A stretch of 64,000 nt of DNA, taken from the NCBI GenBank assembly GCA_963970005.1, contig CAXAMN010004102.1, forward strand, positions 222,977 through 286,976, given 5' to 3'. Positions 43,654 to 55,245 of the stretch are shown piece by piece (positions within the stretch are counted from its first letter, which is position 1; each line of letters starts with the position of its first letter). A model generated the notes under the pieces. That model did not search any database, had not been told where the DNA came from, and saw only the letters and a list, made by a program, of their open reading frames with translations. The stretch comes from Durusdinium trenchii (taxonomy: Eukaryota > Sar > Dinophyceae > Suessiales > Symbiodiniaceae). The translations under genes were made by a program, and so were the position numbers.

Positions 43654-45229
43654 ATACTCATGACGTCGCCTTTTTGCTGGCAGCCCTGGCCGAATCCAGT
43701 CAGCCTGGGTCCACGGCCCAAAGATCTACACACGCAGGTGCCAAAGTCAAGCGCAGAGTTGATAAGAAAGAGAAGAATAAAGAAGGTTTTTGGATCGGTG
43801 AAAAGAGAACATGATCCACTCAAGTCCAGGCATGTGCATCGATAGGCACACAAATCCTCAGTCCTTTACTAGCCCAAGCTACTCCTGCTGGACCTCCCCT
43901 TCTGCGCCGCGGGATCAAACGTCCGTGTCCCGGCTAAGACGTGCCTGTTCACTCTTCCAAATCAACGAATGCCGCTTTTCGACGCGCCGCAGTATTGCAA
44001 ACTTCAAACACTCCAAATGTAACAAACACAAAAAGTTGCTTCCTTTCAAACGCATGCCGTACTCGCGCGCGCCGCGCGGCGACGCTCACTATGGAGAAGG
44101 TCTTTCTGCGCGCGCACGTGGTATTCCACCACTCGAACACAGACGGTAACGGTGATGTCGCCTTCCAACTTCCATAAGATGTGTGACAAACACATGCCAT
44201 TGCCTTGTCACGATGACCTACACCAACATACAACGTATCGCGTTTCTCTTTCACTACTTTCATACCAAACTTATCCCAAAGCCGCCCTGCTTGCTTCTCT
44301 GCTCCCTCCATCACCATTACATACCCCCCCCCGCATCCGCACCGCTGACTCGCAAGCTGCCGACCATGTGTCTTGTGCCGCGACGCCCGCCAGAAAAAGA
44401 GACACTCGTCTGGCGGCTGCGTGCTTTCGTCCCCCCTTCTCAGGTATGTGTATATATAAATACATCATGCGTGATGCACACCGACAGTAGTGGGAATGGG
44501 TGACCGTTATGGGCATGGGCGCAGGCCGGTACAGGCAAGGAAGCTTATGACTGCGGCAGGTTTGCTCTGTCACACCTTTGTTGGACCTGGGTATACGTTT
44601 TGAACTTAGATGAGAACTTGCTTACGTACGTTTTTACGCTCTTTGGAGCTTCCCAAGGCCCAGGCGCCCTGAGTGCAAATCAACAGATGGCAGGAGCGAG
44701 TGATGCCCTTCTTTCTAAAATCCAAATCTGGTTCTTTGACACAAGCATGCAGCTCTACCGCTCGAATGGGGCCAGGACAGTTGATTGCGCGGTGGACAGC
44801 TCGGAGACAACAGTGCCCCGTGGAACCAATATTCAGGTATGCGAGTTTCAGCACTGTTGTGCCCATGCTGCGCAGAAACATACACGGAACTTAAATTGAC
44901 ACCAGTTCCATTGTTTTTGTTCCATGAATGATACAGCAAATAGACCGTAGGAGCTGTTTGCACACGAAGGTACTTCCGCTAGCGTTTGCTTTGCCTGCAA
45001 TCGCAAGTGCTGTTCCCTGAGACTTGTTAGGAGCTAGCAGCTGTATCTCAACCAGCTTAATTGTAAGGGCTCCGCCCGGGTGCCGCCGACCCCTTTTCAT
45101 CTCGAGGGTTTGGCGGTTGAACCTTGACAACTTCCTGGGATTCAACAGCGAGACTTGGATGGGCTTCACACCAATGCTGGCATTCAACCAGCTGCCGAGA
45201 AGAGGGCAAGGCTGCGGTGAGGCTCTGGG

Positions 45230-45620
45230 GAGCGTTTGAAGCCGAGCCAAAATGCCTAACGTTGCCTTCGGAAGCCCATAAGAAGAGAGGAGGCAGGCTT
45301 CGGACAGGCCACAGAGAGGCCGCAAGAGGCCTGCCGGCTGCCGAGAGGCTTTTGAAGCCGGTCCAAAATGCCTCACGTTGCCTTCGGAAGCCCATAAGAA
45401 GAGAGGAGGCAGGCCACAGAGAGGCCGCAAGAGGCCTGCCGGCTGCCGAGAAGCTTCGGACAGGCCACAGAGAGGCCGCAAGAGGCCGAAAAGCTTTTGA
45501 AGGCGGTCCAAAATGCCTAAACGTCGCCTTCGGAAGCCCATAAGAAGAGAGGAGGCAGGCTTCGGACAGGCCACAGAGAGGCCGCAACAGGCCGGCCAGC
45601 TGGTGAGGCCTCGGACAGGC
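45230..45620. repeat. GC-rich tandem repeat, units of about 115-147 bp
   Basis: CGGAAGCCCATAAGAAGAGA recurs at 45269, 45384 and 45531. Each unit also carries one or two copies of GGCCACAGAGAGGCCGCAAG and CTGCCGGCTGCCGAGA, and TCCAAAATGCCT. Length differences come from an extra copy of the GGCCACAGAG subunit in the longer unit. Both strands are open across it for lack of stops; I do not regard these frames as genes. Confidence 0.9.
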
Positions 45621-47279
45621 CTTTGGAAGTGCTTGGAAGGGTTCTGCTAGGCTTGTCCATCAAAAGCCAGAAACTGTTTCTGACAGTGACGGTTCTGCTA
45701 TGTCTTTCTTCTAGCGGCCAACATGTTTGTCACATGGCTTGTCTTGTACCTACTTGCGGCCTTTCCCCAGCGTCACCAAAAACCAGCTTTTGTCAGAAAA
45801 CCTAGGTTGCTTTGCTCCTTAGCCTTGATCTGAGATGAAAGACTTTTCAATAAATGGCCCTTGGGCTCTTGGGCCGAGGCGTCCAGCCAGCCCATGCATT
45901 TTTACCAGAAGAGGAGAGGTGACGAGGGGCAATAAAGTCGGAGAAATTGCTGAAATGTCCAATTCAAATTGGAGAATTGAGGAGCAGCAGGGCTACATCC
46001 AAAATTTCCTTGGAACCTCGTCAAGCTCACTTGTGCATTGTTCCTCAAGTGATAATTTCACGTGCGGATGTTTGTATTTTCTTTCGTTGCAATTTGAGGA
46101 TATGCGAACTTAACCATCAACTTTATTCTTGGCTTCTTCGGCCACACAGCTCAGTATAGCTGACAAGATTCTGCTTATGACGATATGAATCAGTATAGAT
46201 GCAGCGGTGGAGATTCTCATTTTGTGGTCAGGTATGGTGTTTGGCCCAGTTATCAGGCAATTTCAAAAGCCTGGCCCACAGAAGGCCTGATGGCGTTGAG
46301 TCATTATAAGATCAGCTGTATCTAGTGGAAGGGAAACGCCCGAGAAAGGCAGGCTGTCGAATGTGATCTTCACTGTATGATGACACGTTGAAGGGGAACC
46401 GTGAGTGAGGAAACCGGCTCGTCCAAGTCAGGAAGCCATTTTGACAGAGTCAGGAAACCCTAGGAAATGCGCAGTCAGGGTACCCACCTTGCGGGCAGGG
46501 TACTCTTTAATGGCGAAACACGGGTATTAATAACGCAGCATAGATGTTAATAGCGAAAAGAATGGATTGTCTGCTGTTCAGTCTACACAAAGATTTTCAT
46601 AACGAAACACACCTGTTGAATTCATCCTGGAGCTGGAGGTCAACCATGCGGGAATTATTTTTTCCGCTGCAAGGTCAAACAACTCTGCGCTCTTCACTTC
46701 TTCTTGCTTCCGTCAGCCCTCGGCACAGAAGCAAGACGCCTTTGGCTAGCGGCTAGCAGCATTCTCAAGAACCTGCACACTTGATGTCCAGCTGGCCCAG
46801 TCGGCTCGCGTGCGGCGGGCCCGCTGGGACATTTGTGGACCAGACTGTTTGCCTTTTGGCATGCCGGCCCAAAAGCAGCACGTCGAAAGTCTCTCGCTGA
46901 AGCTTGCTCCCCTTCTGTCTTCCTCCCACTGCAGACAGCACCTTGTGCCTGCATCCTTCCAAATCATTTTAGGGGTACGAAGTCGTTTGGATCATCGTTG
47001 TATACGTTGAGTCTCAACGTTGAGTCCCAAGCATTCTGGAATCTCAACATCTCGGCTTCGACCGAACAGACCCGTTCCTTCCGATATGACCAAACTTTGC
47101 GACGACCTTTCTAGGCCGTCCCGTGCATATCTGTGCATCCCCAACATTCACCACCTCATGAAGCATCAAGACCTTCAGCGCTTTTGCTGCGGATGGAGCT
47201 GTTCGCGTGTCATGCCCGAACAAACCACGCCAGTCAAGCCTTTCTAATACCCTCAAAGTCATAGAAAAGGCTTCAGATC

Positions 47280-47445
47280 AGAGATCGGAGCAGGTTCCGG
47301 AGCAGGCTGCGAACGTTCCGGAGCAAGGTCCATAGCAAGTTCTGGGGCATGTTCGAGAGCAGGTTCCGGAGCAAGTTGCGCGGAGCAAGTAGCGCGAAGC
47401 AAGTAGCGCGAAGCAAGAGCAGCAGGTTCCGAAGCAGATCCCCCT
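47280..47445. repeat. Short-unit repeat GGAGCAGGTTCC (first block)
   Basis: Variants of GAGCAGGTTCCGGAGCA recur every 12-24 bp, together with AAGTAGCGCG units. A second block of the same family lies at 48565-48665. Confidence 0.8.
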
Positions 47446-47902
47446 TGCTTGCGCCATACTGAAATCCTAGGGGTAGACGGCCAGAATTCAGAAAAATAAA
47501 ACTTTCGAAAAAAAGAAAAAATAAGGAAGTCAGGTAGGACCCCAGGAAAATACACCAGAAATGTTGCTTTTTTGAAATCCTTTTGCTCAAGGTTAGGCGC
47601 CAGGATTCCAAAAGCACGTTAGACTACAGGATTTTACTGAAGCTGTAGGAGTTCACAAGGTAGAGATGCTGGGGTTGGGCTAGGATTTTGGAGATACTGG
47701 AGAGGACGCTTTTCGTGGACAGTTTTTGTCAACCTCTTGCTGTACCCAGCTCCGAAACGCACAGAGAAGCGGCACAATGCAACCAAACTTTCAAGCGCAA
47801 CGACACCCTGCAGCGGGACCAGCACCTACGCTCCAATGCGCACACGCCCACGCTTTTTGCAGCCTGGAAGCTTGTATCCATCGAAAAAATATGTCCAGGG
47901 GG

Positions 47903-47913
47903 GGATTCGAACC
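47903..47913 (-). other. Pol III B-box / tRNA T-arm-like site
   Basis: The minus strand reads GGTTCGAATCC, a perfect B-box, followed by CCCCC, TGGACATA and then six T (47889-47884), which could terminate Pol III. No convincing A-box or cloverleaf is found upstream, so it may be a tRNA-derived SINE relic or chance. Confidence 0.35.
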
Positions 47914-48091
47914 ACAACGTCACCGAATCCTCTAGTGGCACCACAACGTCGCCTAGTGGCTAGTGGTGCGTATGGGGCCATGTAATCAAGCAATTTAACT
48001 ATAAACCATTTACAGGCACATTTTTGGAGTGGTAGCTGACAGAGAATTCGGGCCATGTCTTTGCAAACACCAGAGCACCATATATGTATAA

Positions 48092-48200
48092 AGTAAAAAC
48101 GTCTTTTACTTTTACCATTTGTCAAGTAAAAGACGCCTTTCACTGAGTCAAGGACGTCTTTTGCTTCTTGTAGTTGCCGTTGTAAAAGACGTACTTTACG
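48092..48200. repeat. Cluster of GTAAAAGACG in both orientations
   Basis: ACGTCTTTTAC (48099-48109), AGTAAAAGACG (48125-48135), GACGTCTTTTGC (48153-48164) and GTAAAAGACGTAC (48182-48194) alternate in orientation and can pair into alternative hairpins. Confidence 0.7.
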
Positions 48201-48564
48201 GAGTAAAGTCCTGCTTTCCACCATTTCCACGAACAGTTTTTGGAGGTCAACTTTTGCTATCAGTTTTGCAGAAAATAGAGTCCAGTAAAACGAGGCCTTT
48301 GGCTTGGAGGGTATGCGTTTGGGAGGGCACTGGAGGGACCAGCTAAGGTAGATACCCAGGATTAATTACGCATTTGATCAGCCCGGACTCCTTATTTTTT
48401 CCTTGGTTCCAAACCCCCTGAACACACGTTGGTCCAAAGGATTTTATAACAAGCACCTTTTGGGAAAAAAACTAGGGCACCATTGAAAAAATACAAAGTC
48501 ACCTTGGTTCTGTAGGAGTTTAATTCGTAAAATCCTGGGGATCTACCTTAGCTGTCGGTACCAA

Positions 48565-48665
48565 GGGGGATCGAAGCAGGTTCCAGAGCAAAGCTCCAAG
48601 ACAGGCTCCGGAGCAGGTTCTGCACCAATTTCTGGAGCAGGCTCCAGACGGAGCAGGTTCCGGGG
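48565..48665. repeat. Short-unit repeat GGAGCAGGTTCC (second block)
   Basis: GAAGCAGGTTCCAGAGCA, GGCTCCGGAGCAGGTTCTG and GGAGCAGGCTCCAGACGG are clearly the same family as 47280-47445, 1.1 kb away. Confidence 0.75.
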
Positions 48666-48755
48666 TGGCGCACGTCCCCGGGCAGGTTTGGTGTTCATTT
48701 GGACACGCTGACATGACTCATATTGTCACGCTGACATCTATTCTCACGTTCGCCG

Positions 48756-48777
48756 ATGTGTGTGTGTGTGTGTGTGT
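48756..48777. repeat. (TG)n microsatellite
   Basis: An almost pure TG run of about eleven units. Confidence 0.95.
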
Positions 48778-49754
48778 CAACGTGCATATGGAGTCTCCAC
48801 ATGTTTAGCTTCGTCAGTAGGAACCCAATGTTTCGCAACTAAGGGCCCAGAGTTTCGCAATTAATATGTTTAGTCTGTTTAGTCACTAAAAAACTTTAAA
48901 ACAACACCCTCCCTTGCCACTTGCAGTGATGCTTCTTTACGGTAACTCTGGGCTAGGCTTAGGGTTTCTTTGGGCTTGGCTTGGGCTTCACTTCTTCACG
49001 GCTGTCTTTGGCCTAGGTCCCTTAGGTTTGGAGTTTCACTTCTTTGGGGTGTCTTTGGTGCTTCACTGCTTTCATCACTTCTTTAGGATTTCTTTCGGCT
49101 TGGTGCACCGGTTGCGCTTGTTTTAGGCTTGGCTTAGGTTTCTATACAACATTATGTGAGCTGGCTTTCAACCTGGCTTCCAAAAATGGTTACGGGTTGC
49201 GCTTCCTTCCGGTGTGTCAAACTGTAGTGCATGAGAATGGCAATCCTTCTTAAGAACTTTTTTTCAATAACCGAGGGCCTTTGTTTGGCAGTCTGTTTCC
49301 TGGAATAGGTCGGTCCAATCTGGGCGCTTTTTGAAGGCCAGAAGCAATACTACTTTCAATCAAACAGCCTAAGCTTCCTGACCTGCTTTCCGTCCAGTTT
49401 TCCCTCATAGTTTCAAACTTTTAAGCTGTTCAGATCCTGTCCTCCTGCGCCATTGCCATTCCAGCCCAAGTTTCCTGACTCATTTCCTGTCTCTCCAACT
49501 CATAGTTTCAATCTTTGAAGCCTTCTAGACCCCACGTCCCTCCGGCCCAAAATGTTTCTCACTCAGGTTTCCTGACTCACGGCTTCGGCTTGCACTTCCG
49601 AGTTAAGGACCTTCCAGCACTTTAGATTCTCTCATAGGTTTCCTGACTTTCCTGACTCGGACATGGTCTCCTGACTTTGCTTTACTGGTTTCCGGATTCT
49701 GTCATCATCCCACGTTGAAGCTTTCAGGTTGAAGTGCCACATGGCATTCAAACT

Positions 49755-49845
49755 ATATATATATATACACAGTACATACATGCACACATACGTACCTGCC
49801 CACCTACCCTACCTACCCTGCCCTACCCTACCCTACCCAGTATAT
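49755..49845. repeat. TA run and CCCTA-type repeat
   Basis: A TATATATATATA run is followed by CACATACGTACCTGCCCACC and then CCCTA repeats (49806-49838). The minus strand reads GGGTAGGGTAGGGTAGGG, a possible G-quadruplex. Confidence 0.85.
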
Positions 49846-51543
49846 TCTGTATATGTACATATTTCATCTCTCCTGCGGCGTGCGGCATTTCACACATTCC
49901 TGTCGGGAAAATTGCATACTTCAATATTTGCGGTGCTTCCGTGCCAAGCTGTTGCCGCTGCCGTGAAGCAAGGAAGGTGGAGCAAGAAGTTTGGCTGTGA
50001 GCTTGTGTCCAGTTCCAACACTTAAGAATTCAGCCATGTCCTAATCGTTGTATAGTCGAAGGACGTTGTGTTGCGAACCACGAAACGTTATATACATTTT
50101 GTTACGTTGGCAATGCCTGTATGCCGATGGGTTTGTGCAACAAGCTGGAGCACCAGATGAAAAGATTTGAACCCCAGGCTAGAAAAGCAACTGTTGCGGA
50201 CCACTGCGGCATGCTCCGTTCTCTTGAAGAAAATGATGGCAGACTTGCAGGTAACACGAACCTCGACACAAAGGTGGCTACATTCAAACAGATATGGGTC
50301 GTGAGTTCACATGACGTGGATGTTAACCATTGTTAACCGCCCATAGGGTTTGTTCGTGTACTGTTTCGTAGTTTGCGTGCTTCTGCAGAATTTCATCTTC
50401 GCCACTGCAATTCAAACACGTTTCCCACTTCTACTTAGCGTGAACTTGTCACTGCCAACGACGGTCGAATGATCAGCAATGTGGTCAAGCACCTTGCTCC
50501 CGTTCGCTTTGTTTCGCTTCGATCGCTGTGTACCTCCAGCATCCAAAAATGTTGTCCAGCCCTTGTGAACCTGTGAGCAGTGGCACGCAGGAGTCACGCT
50601 TTGGCCCACAGACCTGCAAGAGAAGAGCATGGGGCCATGAGGCCTATCCATGAGGCCTAAGTGCGCAACGATCTTCGAACAGGTTGCCATTTGGACTGGA
50701 CACTTTTGTGCGAATGTGGAGAGCATCCTCGACCTCACCGGTCTTGGAACCTTACTCCGCTGGCCTGAAGCTTGTCAGCGTCGGTATTCCACTTTGTTGT
50801 TGTACAGAAACTTGCAGCGCGGTTGCTTCTTGTCTCGACCTTGCTTGACAACTTGCATACCGGGTTCCCTTTCCCTCTCAGCCTGCCTGAAGCTGAAGCC
50901 ATGAAATCTAACGGCTACGATGTTGAGTTGCACACGATTGCAATGTTAGCTCAGGCCGTGTTTGCAACTTTCCCAGACAAATTTTGACCCAAGCCACAAG
51001 TTTTCGTCGGTAAGTTTCAAGATGTGTTCGACATTGGGATGAAACAAGTCGTGTGTTCTGGTTGGACACTCCTGACAGTATTTCATCGCATTTGGTGGCA
51101 TCGGAGCGATCGTGCCTTGGCATCTAATTGGCTCGATGGCCAGTTTCCATCAGCTTGTTTATTGGGACTATTGCACGCCAATCCAAGGTATTCCTTGGCT
51201 GGACTGTGAAAGAAATGATCGCCGTCTAGTGTGCAAGATGGCAGCATGCGAACCAGGTTTTCCACACGTTCGCTGAATTATTCAGCCTGAATACGCGCGC
51301 TTGAGCTGCGTGGCAAATTTGCCAAGCCAACATGGCAAGTTGCTCAAGGACTAACAGCTCACTCAGATTGCACCAGCAAGTGTACGGTTCGACAAGGTGC
51401 ATTTGCACGCGTCGAAGTCCGATGCGTCAGACTCCAGAGACTCGTCGCAAGAACCTCAAAAAGGATCAAAAAGGAGCTACTCGTACAACGAAGCTACACA
51501 GGAACTAAGACTAGTGATATCTAGTTTGTGTGTATATATACTG

Positions 51544-51600
51544 TACATACATACATACATACATACATACATGATCATATATGTATATATATATATATAT
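51544..51600. repeat. Empty (TACA)7 and TA microsatellite
   Basis: Seven TACA units, then ATGATCATATATG and a TA run. It is the same microsatellite type that hosts E1-E5 but without an insertion, so an unoccupied comparison site. Confidence 0.93.
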
Positions 51601-51734
51601 TCATTTAAGGTCGGCAGGGTCGGTGATGAAGAATTATTTGATGTCGGCCATTTCAAGCACACTCCCTGAAGCTTGAGGCTCAAGCCAAAACGGTTCTAGG
51701 AGTCTCTCTCCTACAAAAGAGCGCAGTGCCTTTG

Positions 51735-52075
51735 CAGCGCAGCACTTGGTGCTCTCCAAGGGGTCGGATGTACGCCCTGGTGCTCCTGGGTCGCCGCCGC
51801 TGTGCGGGTGTGATTTGCGTGGCAGGCGCAGCACTTGGTGCTCTCCAAGGAGTCGGATGTCTGCCCTGGTGCTCCTGGTCGCGGCCGCTGCGCAGGTGTG
51901 AGTTGCGTGGCAGGCGCAGCACTGGTGCTCTCCAGGGGGCTGAATGCTCCTGGGTCGCCGCTTCTGTGCGGGTGTGGCAGGCGCAGCGCTTGGTGCTCTC
52001 CAAGGAGTCGGATGTCTGCCCTGGTTCTTTTTGCGCAGGTGTGAGTTGCCTGGCAGGCGCAGCACTTCCCTGGTG
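51735..52075. repeat. GC-rich tandem repeat, units of about 67-88 bp
   Basis: GGCAGGCGC recurs at 51821, 51909, 51976 and 52052, each followed by AGCACTTGGTGCTCTCCAAGG or a close variant and TCGGATGTCTGCCCTGGTG. Both strands stay open through it, which explains apparent frames rich in Cys, Gly and Arg. Confidence 0.85.
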
Positions 52076-52625
52076 TCGCTTGCGGCAGGCCCAGCGGGCT
52101 TTCGCGGCGAGACCCATCGTGCCAATCTTGTCAGACTGTGCTCCCGGCAATGACCGACGTGCACTGACCTGTCCTGTACTTTACGAATATCGACGCGATG
52201 TCTGAAACATGCACCCTTTCAGCACGGGCATGACACGCAGGGCATGTGGAGTCCCACTTCTCCAGTCTTTGGTTTTGTATTTCATGTTATCATGCGTCTA
52301 GCCCTCATTCTCAACTTACGGTTACGCCATTAAAATATGTGGAGGGCGGCCCAGGGTTGATCCGCCCGGAGGTAGTGTATAATTCCTATTCTGTCCGTAT
52401 GTTTGGGGGGCGACGGGCGGCTCCGTATATTTAAATGTGCAGTTCCTTCATCATTCACAACAATAAAAAAACAGCAGGATTGCCGGGCCTTATGTGGGGG
52501 CCTTGGCTCCTCACGTGCCAGTGAAGGCCTCCACGGGCGGCCAAGGCTTCCACATATGGCAAGCCAAGGGCTCCACATAAAGCCACATAAAGCTGGCCAA
52601 GGCCTCCACATAGGGCCAGACAAGG

Positions 52626-54465
52626 CCTCCACACAACCAGGGTCCACGTAGGAGAGTCCACGTAGGGGGCTCCACGTAGGGGGGTGGTCCACATAACCAG
52701 GGTCCACGTAGGAGAGTCCACGTAGGGGGCTCCACGTATACGGGGGTCCACATAACCACGTAGGAGAGTCCACGTAGGGGGCTCCACGTAGGGGCGTCCA
52801 CATAAGCAGGGTCCACGGGGTCCACATAAGCAGGGTCCACGTAAGAGAGTCCACGTATAGGGGGCTCCACGTGGGGGGGTCCACATAAGCAGGGTCCACG
52901 TAAGAGAGTCCACGTAGGGGGCTCCACGTAGGGGGGGTCCACATAAGCAGGTTCCACGTAAGAGAGTCCACGTAGGGGGCTCCACGTAGGAGGGTCCACA
53001 TAAGCAGGGTCCACGCAAGAGAGTCCACGTAGGAGCCCCCTCCACGTAGGGGGGTCCACATATAAGCAGGGTCCACGTAAGAGAGTCCACGTAGGGAGCT
53101 CCACGTGGGGGGGTCCACATAAGCAGGGTCCACGTAGGAGAGTCCACGTAGGGGGCTCGACGTAGGGGGGTCCACATAACCAGGGTCCACGTAGGAGAGT
53201 CCTAGGGGGGTCCACATAAGCAGGGTCCACGTAAGAGAGTCCACGTAGGGGGCTCCACGTAGGGGGGTCCACAGATAACCAGGATCCACGTAGGAGAGTC
53301 CAAGTGGGGGGCTCCATGTAGGGGGGTCCACCTTCGTAAGAGAGTCCACGTAGGGGGCTCCACGTATAGTGGGTCCACATAAGCAGGGTCCACGTAAGAG
53401 AGTCCACGTAGGGGGCTCCACGGGGGTCCACATAAGCAGGGTCCACGTAAGAGAGTCCACGTAGGGGGCTCCACGTAGGGGGTCCACATAACCAGGTGCA
53501 CGTAGGAGAGTCCACGTAGGGGGCTCCACGTAGGGGGGTCCACATAANNNNNNNNNNNNNNNNNNNNNNNNNNNNNNNNNNNNNNNNNNNNNNNNNNNNN
53601 NNNNNNNNNNNNNNNNNNNNNNNNNNNNNNNNNNNNNNNNNNNNNNNGGGTCCACAGATAACCAGGATCCACGTAGGAGAGTCCAAGTGGGGGGCTCCAC
53701 GTAGGGGGGTCCACATAAGCAGGGTCTTCGTAAGAGAGTCCACGTAGGGGGCTCCACGTATAGTGGGTCCACATAAGCAGGGTCCACGTAAGAGAGTCCA
53801 CGTAGGGGGCTCCACGGGGGTCCACATAAGCAGGGTCCACGTAAGAGAGTCCACGTAGGGGGCTCCACGTAGGGGGTCCACATAACCAGGTCCACGTAGG
53901 AGAGTCCACGTAGGGGGCTCCATGTAGGGGGTCCACATAAGCAGGGTCCACGTAAGTAGGGAGGTCCACATAAGCAGGGTCCACGTAAGAGAGTCCACGT
54001 AGGGGGCTCCAGTCCACATAAGCAGGGTCCATGTAGGGGGTCCACGTAGGAGAGTCCACGTAGGGGGCTCCACGTAAAGGGGTCCACATAAGCAGGGTCC
54101 ACGTAAGAGAGTCCACATAAGGGGCTCCACGTAGGGGGGCTCCACAAAACCAGGGTCCACGTAGGAGAGTCCGATAGGTCCACGCTTAGTGAGTTAGTTC
54201 ACCTAGGTAGGGTCCATGTATGGGGGGTCCAAGCAAGGGGCAGGAGGGTCCATGTAAGGAGGGCCATGATGCCAGGCTGCGCAAAAGGAAAGTTGTTGTG
54301 AGATTATCTACCTACGGAGCTAGGTCCAAGTAAGAGGGTCCACGTAAGTCGGGTCCATGTAAGAGTTTCCACATACGGGGGCGTCACGTATGTAAGCAGG
54401 GGCCATGTAAGGAAAGGCATGAAACGAAGGTCGACTGAGGCAAGGTCCACGTAAGAGGGTCCACG
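52626..54465. repeat. ACGT-rich satellite, 57-bp unit built from about 14-bp subunits
   Basis: The unit is GGTCCACATAAGCAG, GGTCCACGTAAGAGA, GTCCACGTAGGGGG and CTCCACGTAGGGG in order. Each is a variant of KTCCACGTA, so a CpG falls in most 14-15-bp steps. The array is dense to 54180 and decays to 54465; GGCCTCCACATA-like words also precede it from about 52520. All three minus-strand frames stay open for hundreds of codons (reading as YVDPAYVDPPTWSPLRGLS-type repeats), which is a property of the stop-free unit and not evidence of a protein. Confidence 0.93.
53548..53647. other. Assembly gap (100 N)
   Basis: Exactly 100 N inside the satellite, the usual placeholder for a gap of unknown size. 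The sequence on its two sides is nearly the same, so the true array length is unknown. Confidence 0.98.
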
Positions 54466-54814
54466 CAGTTCTCTTGAGGGCAGCCAAATGCCTCGGCATT
54501 CAACCAATACCTGCTTTCTAGTTCACAGCCAAGAGAAGACTCTGTTGAGCTTGACTCTAGTCCGAATTGGTGAAATGATTCAAGAAATGCCTTTCCGCAT
54601 GTCTTTTCCGCATGTTTTAATGGCTGGGCGGCCCCAGCAGATCCTGCACGGAGGTACACTAAAATACCTGTTCGGCTATTTTAATATCCGCATATTTTAT
54701 TGTAGTAACCGTACCTCGTTGCGATGGACCGTCCCTAGGCTATCCAGTTGGCGGCTGTTGCCATGGCGCCCTTGGCAGGGGAGGAACAGCAGAACCAGAG
54801 CACCTGCAACCCTT

Positions 54815-55245
54815 TCAGCATGTGGTCAGATGCCGACCACGAAACAGCATGTCAGGAGGCGTGCTCATGGCCAACAAGTGCAGTTTGACAACAGCCAACA
54901 ACCTGTCTCCTCAAGCCGCGGGGAGTTCGAGCATTGTGGCTTGGTGTTAGGAGCCTGCCGGATGCTTGGGGTGGCCTCGACTGCCAAGGATTGTGGATTG
55001 CACCCCAACAAAGAGGTGACAATGGATTGGGCCAAGCATGTGGACACCCAATACCATTGGGTGCAAGTGCGCACGGCCAAGAAAGAATTCCGCCTCAAGA
55101 AAGAGAGCTCTGACCGCACGCTAGCTAGCTGAGGTGCTCACAAATGACAAAACCTGTCACCGGAGAGAAAATGAACAAAGCCATGAAGGGCATGAACTTC
55201 CACTTTTTCGAAGGTGAGCACGAGCTCACGCTCAGAGCTTGAAGT
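54815..55245 (+). pseudogene. Ty1/copia-type RNase H relic
   Basis: Pieces in different frames match the RNase H end of copia polyproteins in order: SDADHET, then SGGVLMANKCSLTTANN, then SSRGEFEHCGLVLGACRMLG, then KDCGL, then WAKHVDTQYHWVQVRTAKKE, and after a stop and frame change LTKPVTGEKMNKAMKGMNF. The family pattern is sDADwa, StSGG, SsgEaE, KHidvryHfvre and LTKpl. At least three frame changes show decay. No integrase, RT or LTR is visible nearby. Confidence 0.6.

Larger units (their letters stand above)
41276..45229. other. Non-coding host DNA, no recognisable gene
   Basis: No protein motif is recognised on either strand. Contents are a G-rich tract (43144-43200), a GATA microsatellite (43586-43653) and recurrent TACTGTA words near 42808. 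Intron-containing host exons cannot be excluded. Confidence 0.5.
45621..51540. other. Non-coding host DNA, no recognisable gene
   Basis: No conserved protein is seen. It contains a GAGCAGGTTCC repeat family (47280-47445 and 48565-48665), a Pol III B-box-like site on the minus strand, a GTAAAAGACG cluster, a TG run (48756-48777), a diffuse repeat of TTTCCTGACTC and CTCATAGTTTC words with a roughly 120-bp rhythm (about 49375-49690), and a CCCTA tract. Confidence 0.5.

Noticed and set aside
45230-45620. Overlapping open frames on both strands with repeated GLLRPLCGL and similar
   Set aside because: They follow the GC-rich tandem repeat, which lacks stops. No start context or conserved family is seen.
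51670-51700. GCTTGAGGCTCAAGC with CCAAAACGG, resembling a reverse spliced-leader relic
   Set aside because: The match to the leader is broken by an insertion and a mismatch, and the palindrome itself accounts for the CTCAAG. It is near an empty TACA tract, but no element follows in either direction.
51634-52205. Open frames of 150-176 codons on both strands
   Set aside because: They lie over the 67-88-bp tandem repeat; the amino-acid repeats mirror the DNA unit.
52330-54183. Very long minus-strand open frames (up to about 617 codons, all three frames) rich in YVDP, PTW and LRG repeats
   Set aside because: They coincide exactly with the stop-free satellite, are open in every minus frame and run across an N gap. 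This is repeat composition, not a protein gene.
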